NCBI RefSeq assembly: GCF_029945885.1
Contig: NZ_JAQSDK010000035.1
Span: forward strand, 56,949 to 120,948
Origin: Brevundimonas sp.
Lineage (GTDB): Bacteria; Pseudomonadota; Alphaproteobacteria; Caulobacterales; Caulobacteraceae
Direction: 5' to 3'
Length of the DNA: 64,000 nucleotides
Numbering within the stretch: position 1 is the stretch's first letter; each line of letters starts with the position of its first letter. A program made the translations under genes and the position numbers. Below, piece by piece: positions 50,458 through 59,987 of the stretch. The notes beneath the pieces are model-generated. The model saw nothing but the letters and a program-made list of their open reading frames with translations, did no database searches and was not told the origin of the DNA.

Positions 50458-51246
50458 ATGACAGACGCGACTCCCGAATGGGATCCCCGACAGTACGGCC
50501 GGTTCGACGGCGAACGCGATCGCGCCGCCCTCGATCTGCTGCTGCGCCTGCCCGCGGGCCTGAACCCCGGTGAGATCTGGGATCTGGGCTGCGGCACGGG
50601 GCAACATGCGGCCCTGCTGCAGCGCCGCCATCCCGGGGCCCGGGTCCACGGACTGGACACCAGCGCAGCCATGCTGGGCGAGGCCCGGCAACGCAGCGAG
50701 ATCATCGACTGGGTCCAGGGCGATATCGCCGGCTGGAGCCCCGCCCGCCCTGCGGATCTGATCTTCTCCAATGCCGCCCTGCACTGGCTGCCGGACCACC
50801 GGGTCCTGCTGGCGCGTCTCCTTGAGGCCCTGGCAGCCGGCGGGGTGCTGGCGGTGCAGATGCCGATGGCCCACGGCACGCGCCATCACGGCCTGTTGCG
50901 GGCGGTGGCCGGGACCGGGCCGTGGGCCGGGGCGCTGGCCGCCGTGCCGCGGATGGCCGCCCTGATGCCGAACGAGGCCTATTATGACGTCCTGGCCCGC
51001 GAGGCGGCCGGGGTCGACATCTGGTCCACGACCTATCTTCACGCCCTGACCGGGCCCGACGCGGTTCTGGAATGGATGAAGGGCACGGCCCTGCGTCCGT
51101 ATCTGAGCGCACTCGCAGGCGATGCGCCTATGCGGGGGGCTTTCGTTTCGGCGCTGGGCGCGGCGCTTTGCGAGGCTTTCCCGCCGCGCCCCGACGGGGT
51201 GACCCTGCTGCCGTTTCCGCGTCTGTTTCTGGTGGCGCAGCGTTGA
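50458..51246 (+). CDS. tam: Trans-aconitate 2-methyltransferase-like SAM methyltransferase
   Basis: WDPRQYGRFDGERDRAALDLL; IWDLGCGTGQHAALL; DLIFSNAALHWLPDH. Confidence 0.85.
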   Translation: MTDATPEWDPRQYGRFDGERDRAALDLLLRLPAGLNPGEIWDLGCGTGQHAALLQRRHPGARVHGLDTSAAMLGEARQRSEIIDWVQGDIAGWSPARPADLIFSNAALHWLPDHRVLLARLLEALAAGGVLAVQMPMAHGTRHHGLLRAVAGTGPWAGALAAVPRMAALMPNEAYYDVLAREAAGVDIWSTTYLHALTGPDAVLEWMKGTALRPYLSALAGDAPMRGAFVSALGAALCEAFPPRPDGVTLLPFPRLFLVAQR

Positions 51247-52972
51247 GGACGGCCTGACGCCGACGCAGATCGGTGACCGGCTTGTCCAGGGTGGCGAGGA
51301 CCTCGCGGGTGGCGTGATAGCCGGAGGCGATACCCGGATCGAACGCCTTCCAGTCGCGGATATCGACCCCTTCGGGCGTCGGCTGGATCAGCACATCGGT
51401 GGCCGCGCGTGATTGTTCCAGCTCGGAGTCCGTCGTCAGGGTCGCCGCCCGCATCAGGATCGAGACGATGGGCGGGCCACGTTTCCACGAGCCGGAGACG
51501 ATCATGTTCCAGATCGACTGGGGATGCTGGATGATGGCCGGGTCAACGCCGCGGGTGCGGGATACGTCGCAGCCGACGATGGGCCCGCCGGTCATCTGGC
51601 GCATGACGTCGGCCGGAAAATTCTTCAGCACAGCCCCGTCGACCAGCACCTGGCCGTTGATGACCACCGGCGGCATGACGCCGGGAATGGCGATGGTGGC
51701 CCGCATGGCCTGACGCATCAGGCCGCGCCGGTGAATTTCGATCCGGCCCGAGGTCAGGTTGGTCGAGACGGCGAAGAACGGGCGGACCAGGTCGGCCAGA
51801 TCGACCTCGCCATAGGCGTCCTTGAGCAGTTCGGCGACCTTGTGGGCCCGGGTCATGGCGACCAGGGGGAAGGTGATGTCGGACAGGGGGTCGCTATCGA
51901 CAAAGGCCTTGCGAATCCGTGCCTCCAGCTCCTCCTGGCACCAGCCCATCGCGGGGCCGGCGGCGACCACGGCCCCCATGGAGGAGCCGCCGACGAAATC
52001 GATCGGAACGCCGGCCTCATTCAGGGCCCGCAGCGCTCCGATATGGGCATAGGCCCGGGCCCCGCCGCCGGAAAAGACCACCCCGACCGCCGTGCCGGTG
52101 ATGACCCGGGCGATGCGGGCCGCATCGGCGGCGTCCCGCTCGATGACATGGAACCAGCGGCCGGGCTGGACCGTGTCCAGCCAGATGGCAGTATTGGCCG
52201 GCCGGCTCATGCGCGCGTCGCGCAGCAGGATCAGGTCGGTCCGCTGCTGGGCGTCCAGCACGCCCTTGTGGGGCAGGGGGTAGGCGGGCGGGGCCAGCAG
52301 GGTGTTGCCGACGATGAACAACCGGTCGACCTGGCGGGCGCACAGGGAGGCCCAGGCCCGTTCCTCGGACTCGGCGATATAGAGGACGAAGTCGTGGGCA
52401 TCCTCGACCCGCGAGAACCAGTCGGCGGCCGAGCTCAGGGCGGAACTGTCGATGATCTGGCAGGTAAAGCCCTGGCTGACGATGGCCGCCGCCACCTGTT
52501 CCACAAAGGCGCGGATCGGCTGATGCCGGGCGGCGATGAAGCCAAACACGCTGGGCTCGCCGCCGCCGGCGCTACGATCGCGGGCCCGCTGGATCATCAG
52601 CCGGGACAATTCGACCATCAGGTCCGGCTCGGTCCGGGCGGCCTCGAAAAAGGCCTCGCGCGGCAGGGCGACCATTTCGGAGTCGCGCAGGGCCACGACC
52701 CCGGCGGTGTGCGGCGTTCCCGCCAGCATGGCCATTTCGCCGACCGGCTCGCCCGGGCGGATGACGCCGACGAATTGGGCCGGGTGACCCTCCTCATGGC
52801 GGAAGACGCCGAGGCGGCCCGAGCGCAGCAGATACAGGACGTCCGACGGATCGCCCGCATTGAACAGGGGCTCGCCGCCGGTCAGGGCGAACCAGCTGGC
52901 ACGGGTGTTGCTGCCCCCGTCGAAGATACGGTGGAGGGCGTGTTCCAGCCGGTCGGATCGGGTGGGAGCCAT
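51128..52972 (-). CDS. NTE-like patatin phospholipase with N-terminal cNMP-binding domain (3' end overlaps tam)
   Basis: cNMP-binding-like LFNAGDPSDVLYLLRSGRLGVF; VFSGGGARAYAHIGALRALNEAGVPIDFVGGSSMGAVVAA; VLVDGAVLKNFPADVM. Confidence 0.88.
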   Translation of the reverse strand: MAPTRSDRLEHALHRIFDGGSNTRASWFALTGGEPLFNAGDPSDVLYLLRSGRLGVFRHEEGHPAQFVGVIRPGEPVGEMAMLAGTPHTAGVVALRDSEMVALPREAFFEAARTEPDLMVELSRLMIQRARDRSAGGGEPSVFGFIAARHQPIRAFVEQVAAAIVSQGFTCQIIDSSALSSAADWFSRVEDAHDFVLYIAESEERAWASLCARQVDRLFIVGNTLLAPPAYPLPHKGVLDAQQRTDLILLRDARMSRPANTAIWLDTVQPGRWFHVIERDAADAARIARVITGTAVGVVFSGGGARAYAHIGALRALNEAGVPIDFVGGSSMGAVVAAGPAMGWCQEELEARIRKAFVDSDPLSDITFPLVAMTRAHKVAELLKDAYGEVDLADLVRPFFAVSTNLTSGRIEIHRRGLMRQAMRATIAIPGVMPPVVINGQVLVDGAVLKNFPADVMRQMTGGPIVGCDVSRTRGVDPAIIQHPQSIWNMIVSGSWKRGPPIVSILMRAATLTTDSELEQSRAATDVLIQPTPEGVDIRDWKAFDPGIASGYHATREVLATLDKPVTDLRRRQAVLNAAPPETDAETAAGSPRRGAAGKPRKAPRPAPKRKPPA

Positions 52973-53060
52973 GCCTGCAATTAGCGCCGATTCGCACTTG
53001 CCGCCGCTGCTTTTGCGGCGACGGCTTCCCCGGGGCGCGGAACCGACCTAAACCAGCCCC

Positions 53061-54653
53061 ATGCCCAAGCTGACGTCAGCGGTCGATCCGCACAGTGAGG
53101 CCTTCAAGGCCCTTCATGCCCACAACAGCGCCCTGGTCGCGGCACTGCGTGACAAGGTGGCCCGGGCGGCCCTGGGCGGGTCCGAAAAATCCCGCGACCG
53201 CCATGTGGCCCGCGGCAAGCTGCTGCCCCGGGACCGGGTTGAACGTCTGCTGGACCCGGGGTCGCCCTTTCTCGAGGTCGGCCAACTGGCCGCTGACGGC
53301 ATGTATGACGACGCGGCCCCCGGCGCGGGGATGATCTGTGGCGTCGGCCGGGTCTCGGGCCGGGAGGTGATGATCGTCGCCAACGATCCGACGGTGAAGG
53401 GCGGGGCCTATTTCCCGATGACGGTGAAAAAGCATCTCCGGGCGCAGGAGATCGCCGAACAGAACAACCTGCCGTGCGTCTATCTGGTCGATTCGGGCGG
53501 AGCCAACCTGCCGCACCAGGCCGAGGTGTTTCCCGACCGCGATCATTTCGGCCGCATCTTCTTCAACCAGGCACGGATGTCGGCCAAGTCGATCCCGCAG
53601 ATCGCCTGCGTGATGGGCAGCTGCACCGCCGGCGGGGCCTATGTCCCGGCCATGTCGGACGAGAGCGTCATCGTCCGCAACCAGGGCACCATCTTCCTGG
53701 CCGGCCCGCCGCTGGTGAAGGCCGCCACCGGCGAGGTCATCTCGGCCGAGGATCTGGGCGGGGCCGAGACCCACGGCCGCAAGTCCGGCGTGGTCGACTA
53801 TGTGGCCGAGAATGACGAACACGCCCTGGAGATCGTGCGCACCATCGTCGACAGCCTGAACACGGTGAAGCGGGTCGAGATCGATGTGCGCGAGCCGCGC
53901 GCCCCGGCCTTTGACGCGGACGAATTGTACGGCCTGATCCCCGACGATGTGCGCGCGCCCTATGACGTGCGCGAGGTCATTGCCCGGCTGGTCGACGGGT
54001 CCGAGTTCGACGAGTTCAAGGCCCTGTACGGCACCACCCTGGTGTGCGGCTTCGCCCGCATCTGGGGTTATCCGGTCGCCATCCTGGCCAATAATGGCGT
54101 GTTGTTTTCCGAGAGCGCGCTGAAGGGCGCGCATTTCATTGAACTGGCCTGCCGGCGCAAGATACCGCTGGTCTTCCTGCAGAACATCTCGGGCTTCATG
54201 GTCGGCGGCAAATACGAGGCCGGCGGCATCGCCAAGGACGGGGCCAAGCTGGTCACCGCCGTCGCCTCGGCCGAGGTGCCGAAATTTACCGTCCTGATCG
54301 GCGGCAGTTTCGGGGCCGGCAACTACGGCATGTGCGGCCGGGCCTTCGGCCCGCGCTTCCTGTTCACCTGGCCCAACAGCCGGATCAGTGTGATGGGCGG
54401 GGAACAGGCGGCCGCCGTGCTGGCCACGGTCCACCGCGACGCCGACAGCTGGACCCCGGAACAGGCCGAGGCCTTCAAGGCACCGGTCCGTCAGAAATAT
54501 GAGGACGAGGGCAACCCGTACCATGCCACCGCGCGATTGTGGGACGACGGGGTCATTGATCCGGCCCAGACCCGCGATGTGCTGGGGCTGGCGATTTCGG
54601 CCTCATTGAATGCGCCGGTGAGCGAAACCACCTTTGGCGTGTTCCGGATGTAG
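53061..54653 (+). CDS. mccB: Methylcrotonyl-CoA carboxylase beta subunit
   Basis: Carboxyltransferase: [62 protein letters not shown]; followed by enoyl-CoA hydratase and MCC alpha genes. Confidence 0.92.
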   Translation: MPKLTSAVDPHSEAFKALHAHNSALVAALRDKVARAALGGSEKSRDRHVARGKLLPRDRVERLLDPGSPFLEVGQLAADGMYDDAAPGAGMICGVGRVSGREVMIVANDPTVKGGAYFPMTVKKHLRAQEIAEQNNLPCVYLVDSGGANLPHQAEVFPDRDHFGRIFFNQARMSAKSIPQIACVMGSCTAGGAYVPAMSDESVIVRNQGTIFLAGPPLVKAATGEVISAEDLGGAETHGRKSGVVDYVAENDEHALEIVRTIVDSLNTVKRVEIDVREPRAPAFDADELYGLIPDDVRAPYDVREVIARLVDGSEFDEFKALYGTTLVCGFARIWGYPVAILANNGVLFSESALKGAHFIELACRRKIPLVFLQNISGFMVGGKYEAGGIAKDGAKLVTAVASAEVPKFTVLIGGSFGAGNYGMCGRAFGPRFLFTWPNSRISVMGGEQAAAVLATVHRDADSWTPEQAEAFKAPVRQKYEDEGNPYHATARLWDDGVIDPAQTRDVLGLAISASLNAPVSETTFGVFRM

Positions 54654-54659
54654 GACTGC

Positions 54660-54679
54660 CCCCTCCCGGCCGGGAGGGG
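54660..54679. repeat. 20-bp perfect palindrome between mccB and liuC
   Basis: cccctcccggccgggagggg. Confidence 0.9.
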
Positions 54680-54697
54680 ATCAACTGAGGATAGGCT

Positions 54698-55606
54698 ATG
54701 ACTGACCGCAACACCCCCACCGAGGCCGACCTCAACGCCCTGGACGTCACCGACGCCGAGGCGGCGAAGATCAATGCCATCGTCCATCCGCTGCTGGCCG
54801 ATCCGGCCCCGGACGCCGATGACCGGCTGGTGCAGATCCGCTCGACCGCCGCGGGCATCGTCTTCATCACCATCAACCGGGCGGCGAAGAAGAACGCGTT
54901 CGACGCCCACACCGTCGCCGCCCTGCATGAGGCCTTCGAGACCCTGCACGGGGCCGACCACATTCGCGCGGTCTTCATCCGCGGCGCGGGCGGTACCTTC
55001 AGCGCCGGGGCCGACCTGCAATGGATGGCCGATGCCTCCGGCTGGTCCGAGAGCGAAAACCGCGAGGATGCCATGGGCCTGGCGAAGATGCTGAAGGCCC
55101 TGCACGACATCCCGGCCCTGACTGTGGCCCTGGTCGAGGGCGCGGCCATGGGCGGCGGCGCGGGCATCGTCGCCGCCTGCGACATGGCCGTGGCCGTCCG
55201 CGGGACAAAATTCGCCTTCTCCGAGGTCAAGCTGGGCCTGATCCCCGCGACCATCGCCCCCTATGTGGTCGAGGCTGTCGGCCCGCGTTGGGCCCGGGCC
55301 CTGTTCCTGACCGGCAATCTGTTCGACGCCGACCATGCCGCCCGGATCGGCCTGATCGATACGGTTCTGGCCGACGCCGACAGCATTGACGGCTATGTCG
55401 CCTGGGTCACCGAGGGGCTGGAGACCAGCGCGCCCGGGGCCATGGGCGATGCCAAACGCCTGGTCCATCACGTCGCCGGTCACCGCATCGACCATGCGTT
55501 GATGGAAGACACCGCGCACCGCATCGCCCGGGCCCGCGTCTCGGTCGAGGGCCAGGAAGGCGTCCGCGCCTTCCTCGACAAGCGCAAGCCGCGCTGGGCT
55601 GAGTGA
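54698..55606 (+). CDS. liuC: Enoyl-CoA hydratase / methylglutaconyl-CoA hydratase
   Basis: Crotonase fold: IRAVFIRGAGGTFSAGADLQWM; VEGAAMGGGAGIVAACDMAVA; operon context. Confidence 0.85.
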   Translation: MTDRNTPTEADLNALDVTDAEAAKINAIVHPLLADPAPDADDRLVQIRSTAAGIVFITINRAAKKNAFDAHTVAALHEAFETLHGADHIRAVFIRGAGGTFSAGADLQWMADASGWSESENREDAMGLAKMLKALHDIPALTVALVEGAAMGGGAGIVAACDMAVAVRGTKFAFSEVKLGLIPATIAPYVVEAVGPRWARALFLTGNLFDADHAARIGLIDTVLADADSIDGYVAWVTEGLETSAPGAMGDAKRLVHHVAGHRIDHALMEDTAHRIARARVSVEGQEGVRAFLDKRKPRWAE

Positions 55607-55644
55607 CAGTGGCGCGGGCGGGCACCGCACGCTAGGAACGGCTC

Positions 55645-57783
55645 ATGTTCAAATCCGTTCTGGTCGCCAATCGCGGCGAAATCGCCTGTCGTGTGTTCCG
55701 CACCGCCCGCCGCATGGGTATCCGGACCATCGCCGTCTATTCCGAGGCTGACGCCAAGGCCCTGCATGTGCGCGAGGCGGACGAGGCGGTGCTGATCGGG
55801 CCGGCGGCGGCGCGTGAAAGCTATCTGGACGCCGGCAAGGTGCTGGCTGCAGCGAAGGCGACCGGGGCCGAGGCCATCCATCCTGGCTACGGCTTTCTGA
55901 GCGAGAACGCCGACTTCGCCGAGGCGGTGATGGCGGCCGGGATCATCTGGATCGGCGCGCCCCCGGCCGCGATCCGCGCCATGGGGCTGAAGGACGCCGC
56001 CAAGACCCTGATGATCGCCGCGGGCGTGCCCGTCACCCCCGGCTATATGGGCGAGGACCAGTCGCCCGACCGGCTCAAGGCCGAGGCCGACGTCATCGGC
56101 TATCCGGTCCTGATCAAGGCGGTGGCGGGCGGCGGCGGCAAGGGGATGCGGCGGGTCGATGCCGCCGACGCCTTCCTTGATGCCCTGGCCTCCTGTCAGA
56201 GGGAGGCGGCCTCCAGCTTCGGCGACGACCGGGTCCTGATCGAGAAATACATCCTGTCGCCCCGCCATATCGAGGTTCAGGTGTTTGGCGACGCCCACGG
56301 CGAGGTCGTGCACCTGTTCGAACGCGACTGTTCGCTGCAGCGCCGCCACCAGAAGGTGATCGAGGAGGCCCCGGCCCCCGGCATGGACGCGGCGACGCGG
56401 GCGGCGGTGACGGCGGCGGCGGTCAAGGCGGCCAAGGCCGTGAACTATGTCGGGGCGGGGACCATCGAGTTCATCGCCGACGGGACCGAGGGCCTGCGGG
56501 CCGATCGTATCTGGTTCATGGAGATGAACACCCGGCTGCAGGTCGAACACCCGGTCACCGAGGCCATCACCGGCGTCGATCTGGTCGAATGGCAGTTCCG
56601 CGCCGCGGCGGGCGAGCCGGTGCCGCTGAAGCAGGCTGACATCGCTATGACCGGCTGGGCCATGGAGGCGCGGCTGTATGCCGAAGACCCGGCGAACGGC
56701 TTTCTGCCCTCAATCGGCAAGCTGGAGCATTTCGTCCTTCCTGAGCCCTCCCCCTTGAGGGGGGAGGGTTGGGTGGGGGTGGAGGCACCCCTTTTGGTAG
56801 AGGTTCGAGAGACTCCGGCGGAGTCTCCGCGGCCCACCCGCAGCAGCCTGCCTCCACCCCATCCCCCGACCCCTTCCCCCTCGAGGGGAAGGGGAGCGTC
56901 CTTGCGGATCGATACCGGGGTGGAGGAGGGGGGCGAGGTCAGCCAGTTCTACGACCCGATGATTGCCAAGCTGATCGTCCATGCGGAGACGCGGGAAGAG
57001 GCCGCCGAGGGGCTGGCGGAGGCCTGTGCCGGGGTTGAGGTCTGGCCGGTCAGGACCAATGCCGGGTTCCTGGTGCGCTGCCTGGAGCATCCGCGTTTCA
57101 TCGCGGGGGATGTGGATACGGGGTTCATCGGGGCGGAGGAGGCATCTCTGGCGGCCGCCCGGCCATCGACCAAGACAACCGCGGCGGCTCTGGCGACCGT
57201 GGGCCTCCGGGCCGATGAGGCCCTGCGCGCCAACGAACTGTCGCCGTGGACTGATGGCCTGTTCGCCTTCCGCATGAACGGCGAGCCCCATACGCCGGTC
57301 GTCCTCTATCGCAACGGCGAGCGGGTCGAGGGCCTTCTTTCCGGCGACTATCGCGGCGGGGCGCCGCGCCATTCAACCTTCGACGTCCACCTGGAAGGCG
57401 AGGCCTATCAGGCGATTGGCACGCCCGCCTATGTCTTCGTCGATGGCGAGCAGGTCTCGGGCGCCGACACCGGCGATGGCAGGGTCGTTGTCTTCGAAGA
57501 GGGCGACGCCTTCGAGTTCTCGCCCCGCCTGCGAGGCGGCTCAGGGAGCGGCACCGCCTCCGACGGCGCCCTCCGCGCGCCCATGCCCGGCAAGATCGTC
57601 GCCACGCCCGCCAAACCCGGCGACACGGTCACCAAGGGCCAGCCGGTCGTGGTGCTGGAGGCCATGAAGATGGAGCATGCCCTCGTCGCCCCGTTCGACG
57701 GGGTGGTGGGCGAGGTGGCCTTCGCCGTCGGGGATCAGGTGGCGGCGGATGCGGTGCTGGCGACCGTCGAGGGCAGCGACTGA
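55645..57783 (+). CDS. mccA: Methylcrotonyl-CoA carboxylase alpha subunit, with internal in-frame insert
   Basis: MFKSVLVANRGEIACRVFRTARRMG; EMNTRLQVEHPVTEAITGVDLVEWQ; biotin site VVLEAMKMEHAL; ~52-aa Pro/Arg-rich insert at 56746-56901. Confidence 0.93.
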   Translation: MFKSVLVANRGEIACRVFRTARRMGIRTIAVYSEADAKALHVREADEAVLIGPAAARESYLDAGKVLAAAKATGAEAIHPGYGFLSENADFAEAVMAAGIIWIGAPPAAIRAMGLKDAAKTLMIAAGVPVTPGYMGEDQSPDRLKAEADVIGYPVLIKAVAGGGGKGMRRVDAADAFLDALASCQREAASSFGDDRVLIEKYILSPRHIEVQVFGDAHGEVVHLFERDCSLQRRHQKVIEEAPAPGMDAATRAAVTAAAVKAAKAVNYVGAGTIEFIADGTEGLRADRIWFMEMNTRLQVEHPVTEAITGVDLVEWQFRAAAGEPVPLKQADIAMTGWAMEARLYAEDPANGFLPSIGKLEHFVLPEPSPLRGEGWVGVEAPLLVEVRETPAESPRPTRSSLPPPHPPTPSPSRGRGASLRIDTGVEEGGEVSQFYDPMIAKLIVHAETREEAAEGLAEACAGVEVWPVRTNAGFLVRCLEHPRFIAGDVDTGFIGAEEASLAAARPSTKTTAAALATVGLRADEALRANELSPWTDGLFAFRMNGEPHTPVVLYRNGERVEGLLSGDYRGGAPRHSTFDVHLEGEAYQAIGTPAYVFVDGEQVSGADTGDGRVVVFEEGDAFEFSPRLRGGSGSGTASDGALRAPMPGKIVATPAKPGDTVTKGQPVVVLEAMKMEHALVAPFDGVVGEVAFAVGDQVAADAVLATVEGSD
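56746..56901. repeat. REPIN-like double-hairpin palindromic element inserted in frame in mccA
   Basis: ccctccccc-ttga-gggggg left hairpin, gagactcc-ggc-ggagtctc centre, ccccttcccc-ctcg-aggggaagggg right hairpin. Confidence 0.85.
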
Positions 57784-57950
57784 TCAATAAGGTTATTAAA
57801 TACAGAAACTTGTTCGCTGTACCTGCCCCGCCCTGTGATTGCGGCGGCTGAGCCGGTTGCACTCGGAAAAAAACGGGTGCAATGCGTGCAAGTCGCTGAT
57901 TTTTCTGGATTTGATTTGCACTTTTTCGGACTCCATGAGTCCAACGGATT

Positions 57951-58077
57951 TGACCCTCTCCCATGGGGAGAGGGTGATCGTAGTGGCCCCTACAGACCCG
58001 TCCCGCGTCGCCTTGCCCGCCCCACCCTGTCGCTGCTTCGCATCGACGACCCTCCCCCGAAGGGGAGGGAGATGATA
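57951..58077. repeat. Intergenic double-hairpin (REPIN-like) element
   Basis: accctctccc-at-ggggagagggt at left and ccctcccc-cgaa-ggggaggg at right, ~80 nt between. Confidence 0.75.
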
Positions 58078-58088
58078 GTGCGACGTCC

Positions 58089-58487
58089 ATGCCTCTCCAC
58101 ATGATCAAGCTCTGTGTCGGCGTCGCCAAGGTCGAGACGCTGGAACGCCGCGCGGCCAAGGGGGACTGGCTGACCGTCAACACCCGGATGACGCCCAAGC
58201 GCGCGACCGAGCTGGAGGACGGCGGGTCGCTGTTCTGGGTCATGAAGGGCTCGGTCACCTGCCGGATGCCGATCCTCGACATTTCGACGAAGGGGGAGGG
58301 CAAGGCGTCGATGTGCCTGATCAAGCTGTCGCCCGAGGTGGTGCGCACGGCCCCGCAGGCCCGGCGGCCGTTCCAGGGCTGGCGCTATCTGGAGCCGAAG
58401 GACGCCCCGCCGGACCTGTCCACCCTCGACCCCGGTGACCTGCCGGACGACCTGGCCAAACACCTGCGCGCGATGGGGGCCTGGTAA
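58089..58487 (+). CDS. DUF1489 family protein
   Basis: MPLHMIKLCVGVAKVETLERRAA...FWVMKGSVTCRMPILDI...RRPFQGWRYL. Confidence 0.85.
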   Translation: MPLHMIKLCVGVAKVETLERRAAKGDWLTVNTRMTPKRATELEDGGSLFWVMKGSVTCRMPILDISTKGEGKASMCLIKLSPEVVRTAPQARRPFQGWRYLEPKDAPPDLSTLDPGDLPDDLAKHLRAMGAW

Positions 58488-58492
58488 AGGTC

Positions 58493-58515
58493 CCTTCTCC
58501 CTCAGGGGGAGAAGG
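58493..58515 (+). terminator. Hairpin after the DUF1489 gene
   Basis: ccttctccc-tcagg-gggagaagg. Confidence 0.55.
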
Positions 58516-58559
58516 ATCGTGTTGACGCCGGACCCGGGTCGTGGCCTTTGCCGCCTCCG

Positions 58560-59921
58560 ATGATCGCCCTCAGCGCCAAGACCCGTACCGCCATTCGCGA
58601 CCTGCTGACCCTGGCATGGCCGGTGGTGCTGGCGCGTATCGGCATCATGACCATGGGGCTGACCGATGTGATCGTGGTCGGCAACTGGTCGGCGCGCGAG
58701 CTGGCCTACAGCTCCCTGGCCCTGGCCCCCGTCACCATATTCGTCACCACGGCCGTCGGGCTGATGATGGGCGTCCAGGTAATGACCGCCCGCTATCTGG
58801 GCGAGGGCCGACGGCACGAGGTCGGCGGCGTGTTCCGGCGCGGCATGGCCTATGGGCTGCAGCTGGGCGTGGCCTCGATGCTGGCCATGATCGTGTTCGG
58901 CCCCTGGGCCCTGCGTCACATGGGTCTGGCCGACGGTCTGGGCGAGGGGGCCTCGCCGGCCCTGATCGTCTTCGCCCTGTCGATGCCGGGCTATCTGGTC
59001 AGTGTTGCGGCGCAATTTTTTCTGGAGGCCCTGCACCGGCCCAAGGCCGGGATGTGGGCCATGTGGGTGGCCAATGGCGTCAATCTGGCGCTGAACCTCG
59101 TGCTGGTGCCGGACCTGCTGGGCCTGGGCTTCAACGGGGCGGTGGCCTCGGCCTGGGCCACCTTCGGCGCGCGCACCGCCCTGGCCGTGTTCCTGATCGT
59201 CTATATCGTCCGCCTGCCCGAGGCCCGGGCCCTGGGTGTGTTCGCCCGCCCCGCCCGCAACCGCACGGCCGAGCGCGAGCAGCGCAAGGTCGGCTACGGG
59301 GCCGGCTCCAGCTATTTCATCGAGGTCGGGGCCTTCGCCGCCATGACCTTCATCGCCGGCCAGCTGGGCGCGCTGGAGACCTCCGCCTGGACCATTGTGC
59401 TGAACGTCACCGCGATCATCTTCATGGTGCCGATGGGGCTGTCGGCGGCCGCGGGGGTGATGGTCGGCAAGGCCTATGGCGAGGGTGACGGACGCGGCGT
59501 TCTGCGCGCCGGACTGGTCGGGATCGGCGTGGTCTCGGTGATCGGCTTCGCCATGGCCCTGGTCGTCTGGCCGGGGGCGGGCCTGATCGCCAGCGCCTAC
59601 AACCGCGATCCGGTCCTGCTGGCCGTGGTCGTGCCGGCCCTGGTGCTGACCTGCCTGTTCTTCGTCGCCGACGGCATCCAGGTCGTGGCGGCCCAGATCA
59701 ATCGCGCCGCCGGCGACGTCTGGTGGCCGACGATCATGCATTTCGTCGCCTATGGCGGGGTGATGATTCCGCTCGGCTGGTGGCTGGCCCACCGGATCGG
59801 CGTCAACGGCCTGGTCTGGTCGGTGATCATCGCCAGCCTGTTCTCGTCCGTGTTGCTGACCGGGCGGTTCCTGCGGGTGGCGCGACGCCTGCCGCAGCGG
59901 GTCGAGCCGGCCCCCCTGTAA
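58560..59921 (+). CDS. MATE-family efflux transporter
   Basis: LLTLAWPVVLARIGIMTMGLTDVIVVGNWSARELAYSSLALAP; multiple TM helices. Confidence 0.9.
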   Translation: MIALSAKTRTAIRDLLTLAWPVVLARIGIMTMGLTDVIVVGNWSARELAYSSLALAPVTIFVTTAVGLMMGVQVMTARYLGEGRRHEVGGVFRRGMAYGLQLGVASMLAMIVFGPWALRHMGLADGLGEGASPALIVFALSMPGYLVSVAAQFFLEALHRPKAGMWAMWVANGVNLALNLVLVPDLLGLGFNGAVASAWATFGARTALAVFLIVYIVRLPEARALGVFARPARNRTAEREQRKVGYGAGSSYFIEVGAFAAMTFIAGQLGALETSAWTIVLNVTAIIFMVPMGLSAAAGVMVGKAYGEGDGRGVLRAGLVGIGVVSVIGFAMALVVWPGAGLIASAYNRDPVLLAVVVPALVLTCLFFVADGIQVVAAQINRAAGDVWWPTIMHFVAYGGVMIPLGWWLAHRIGVNGLVWSVIIASLFSSVLLTGRFLRVARRLPQRVEPAPL

Positions 59922-59987
59922 CGACGGGGCTTGGCCGCGGGGGGCGGTCCTCTCTATATGGACGCCTTCCCGAACGTCTGGACTCCC

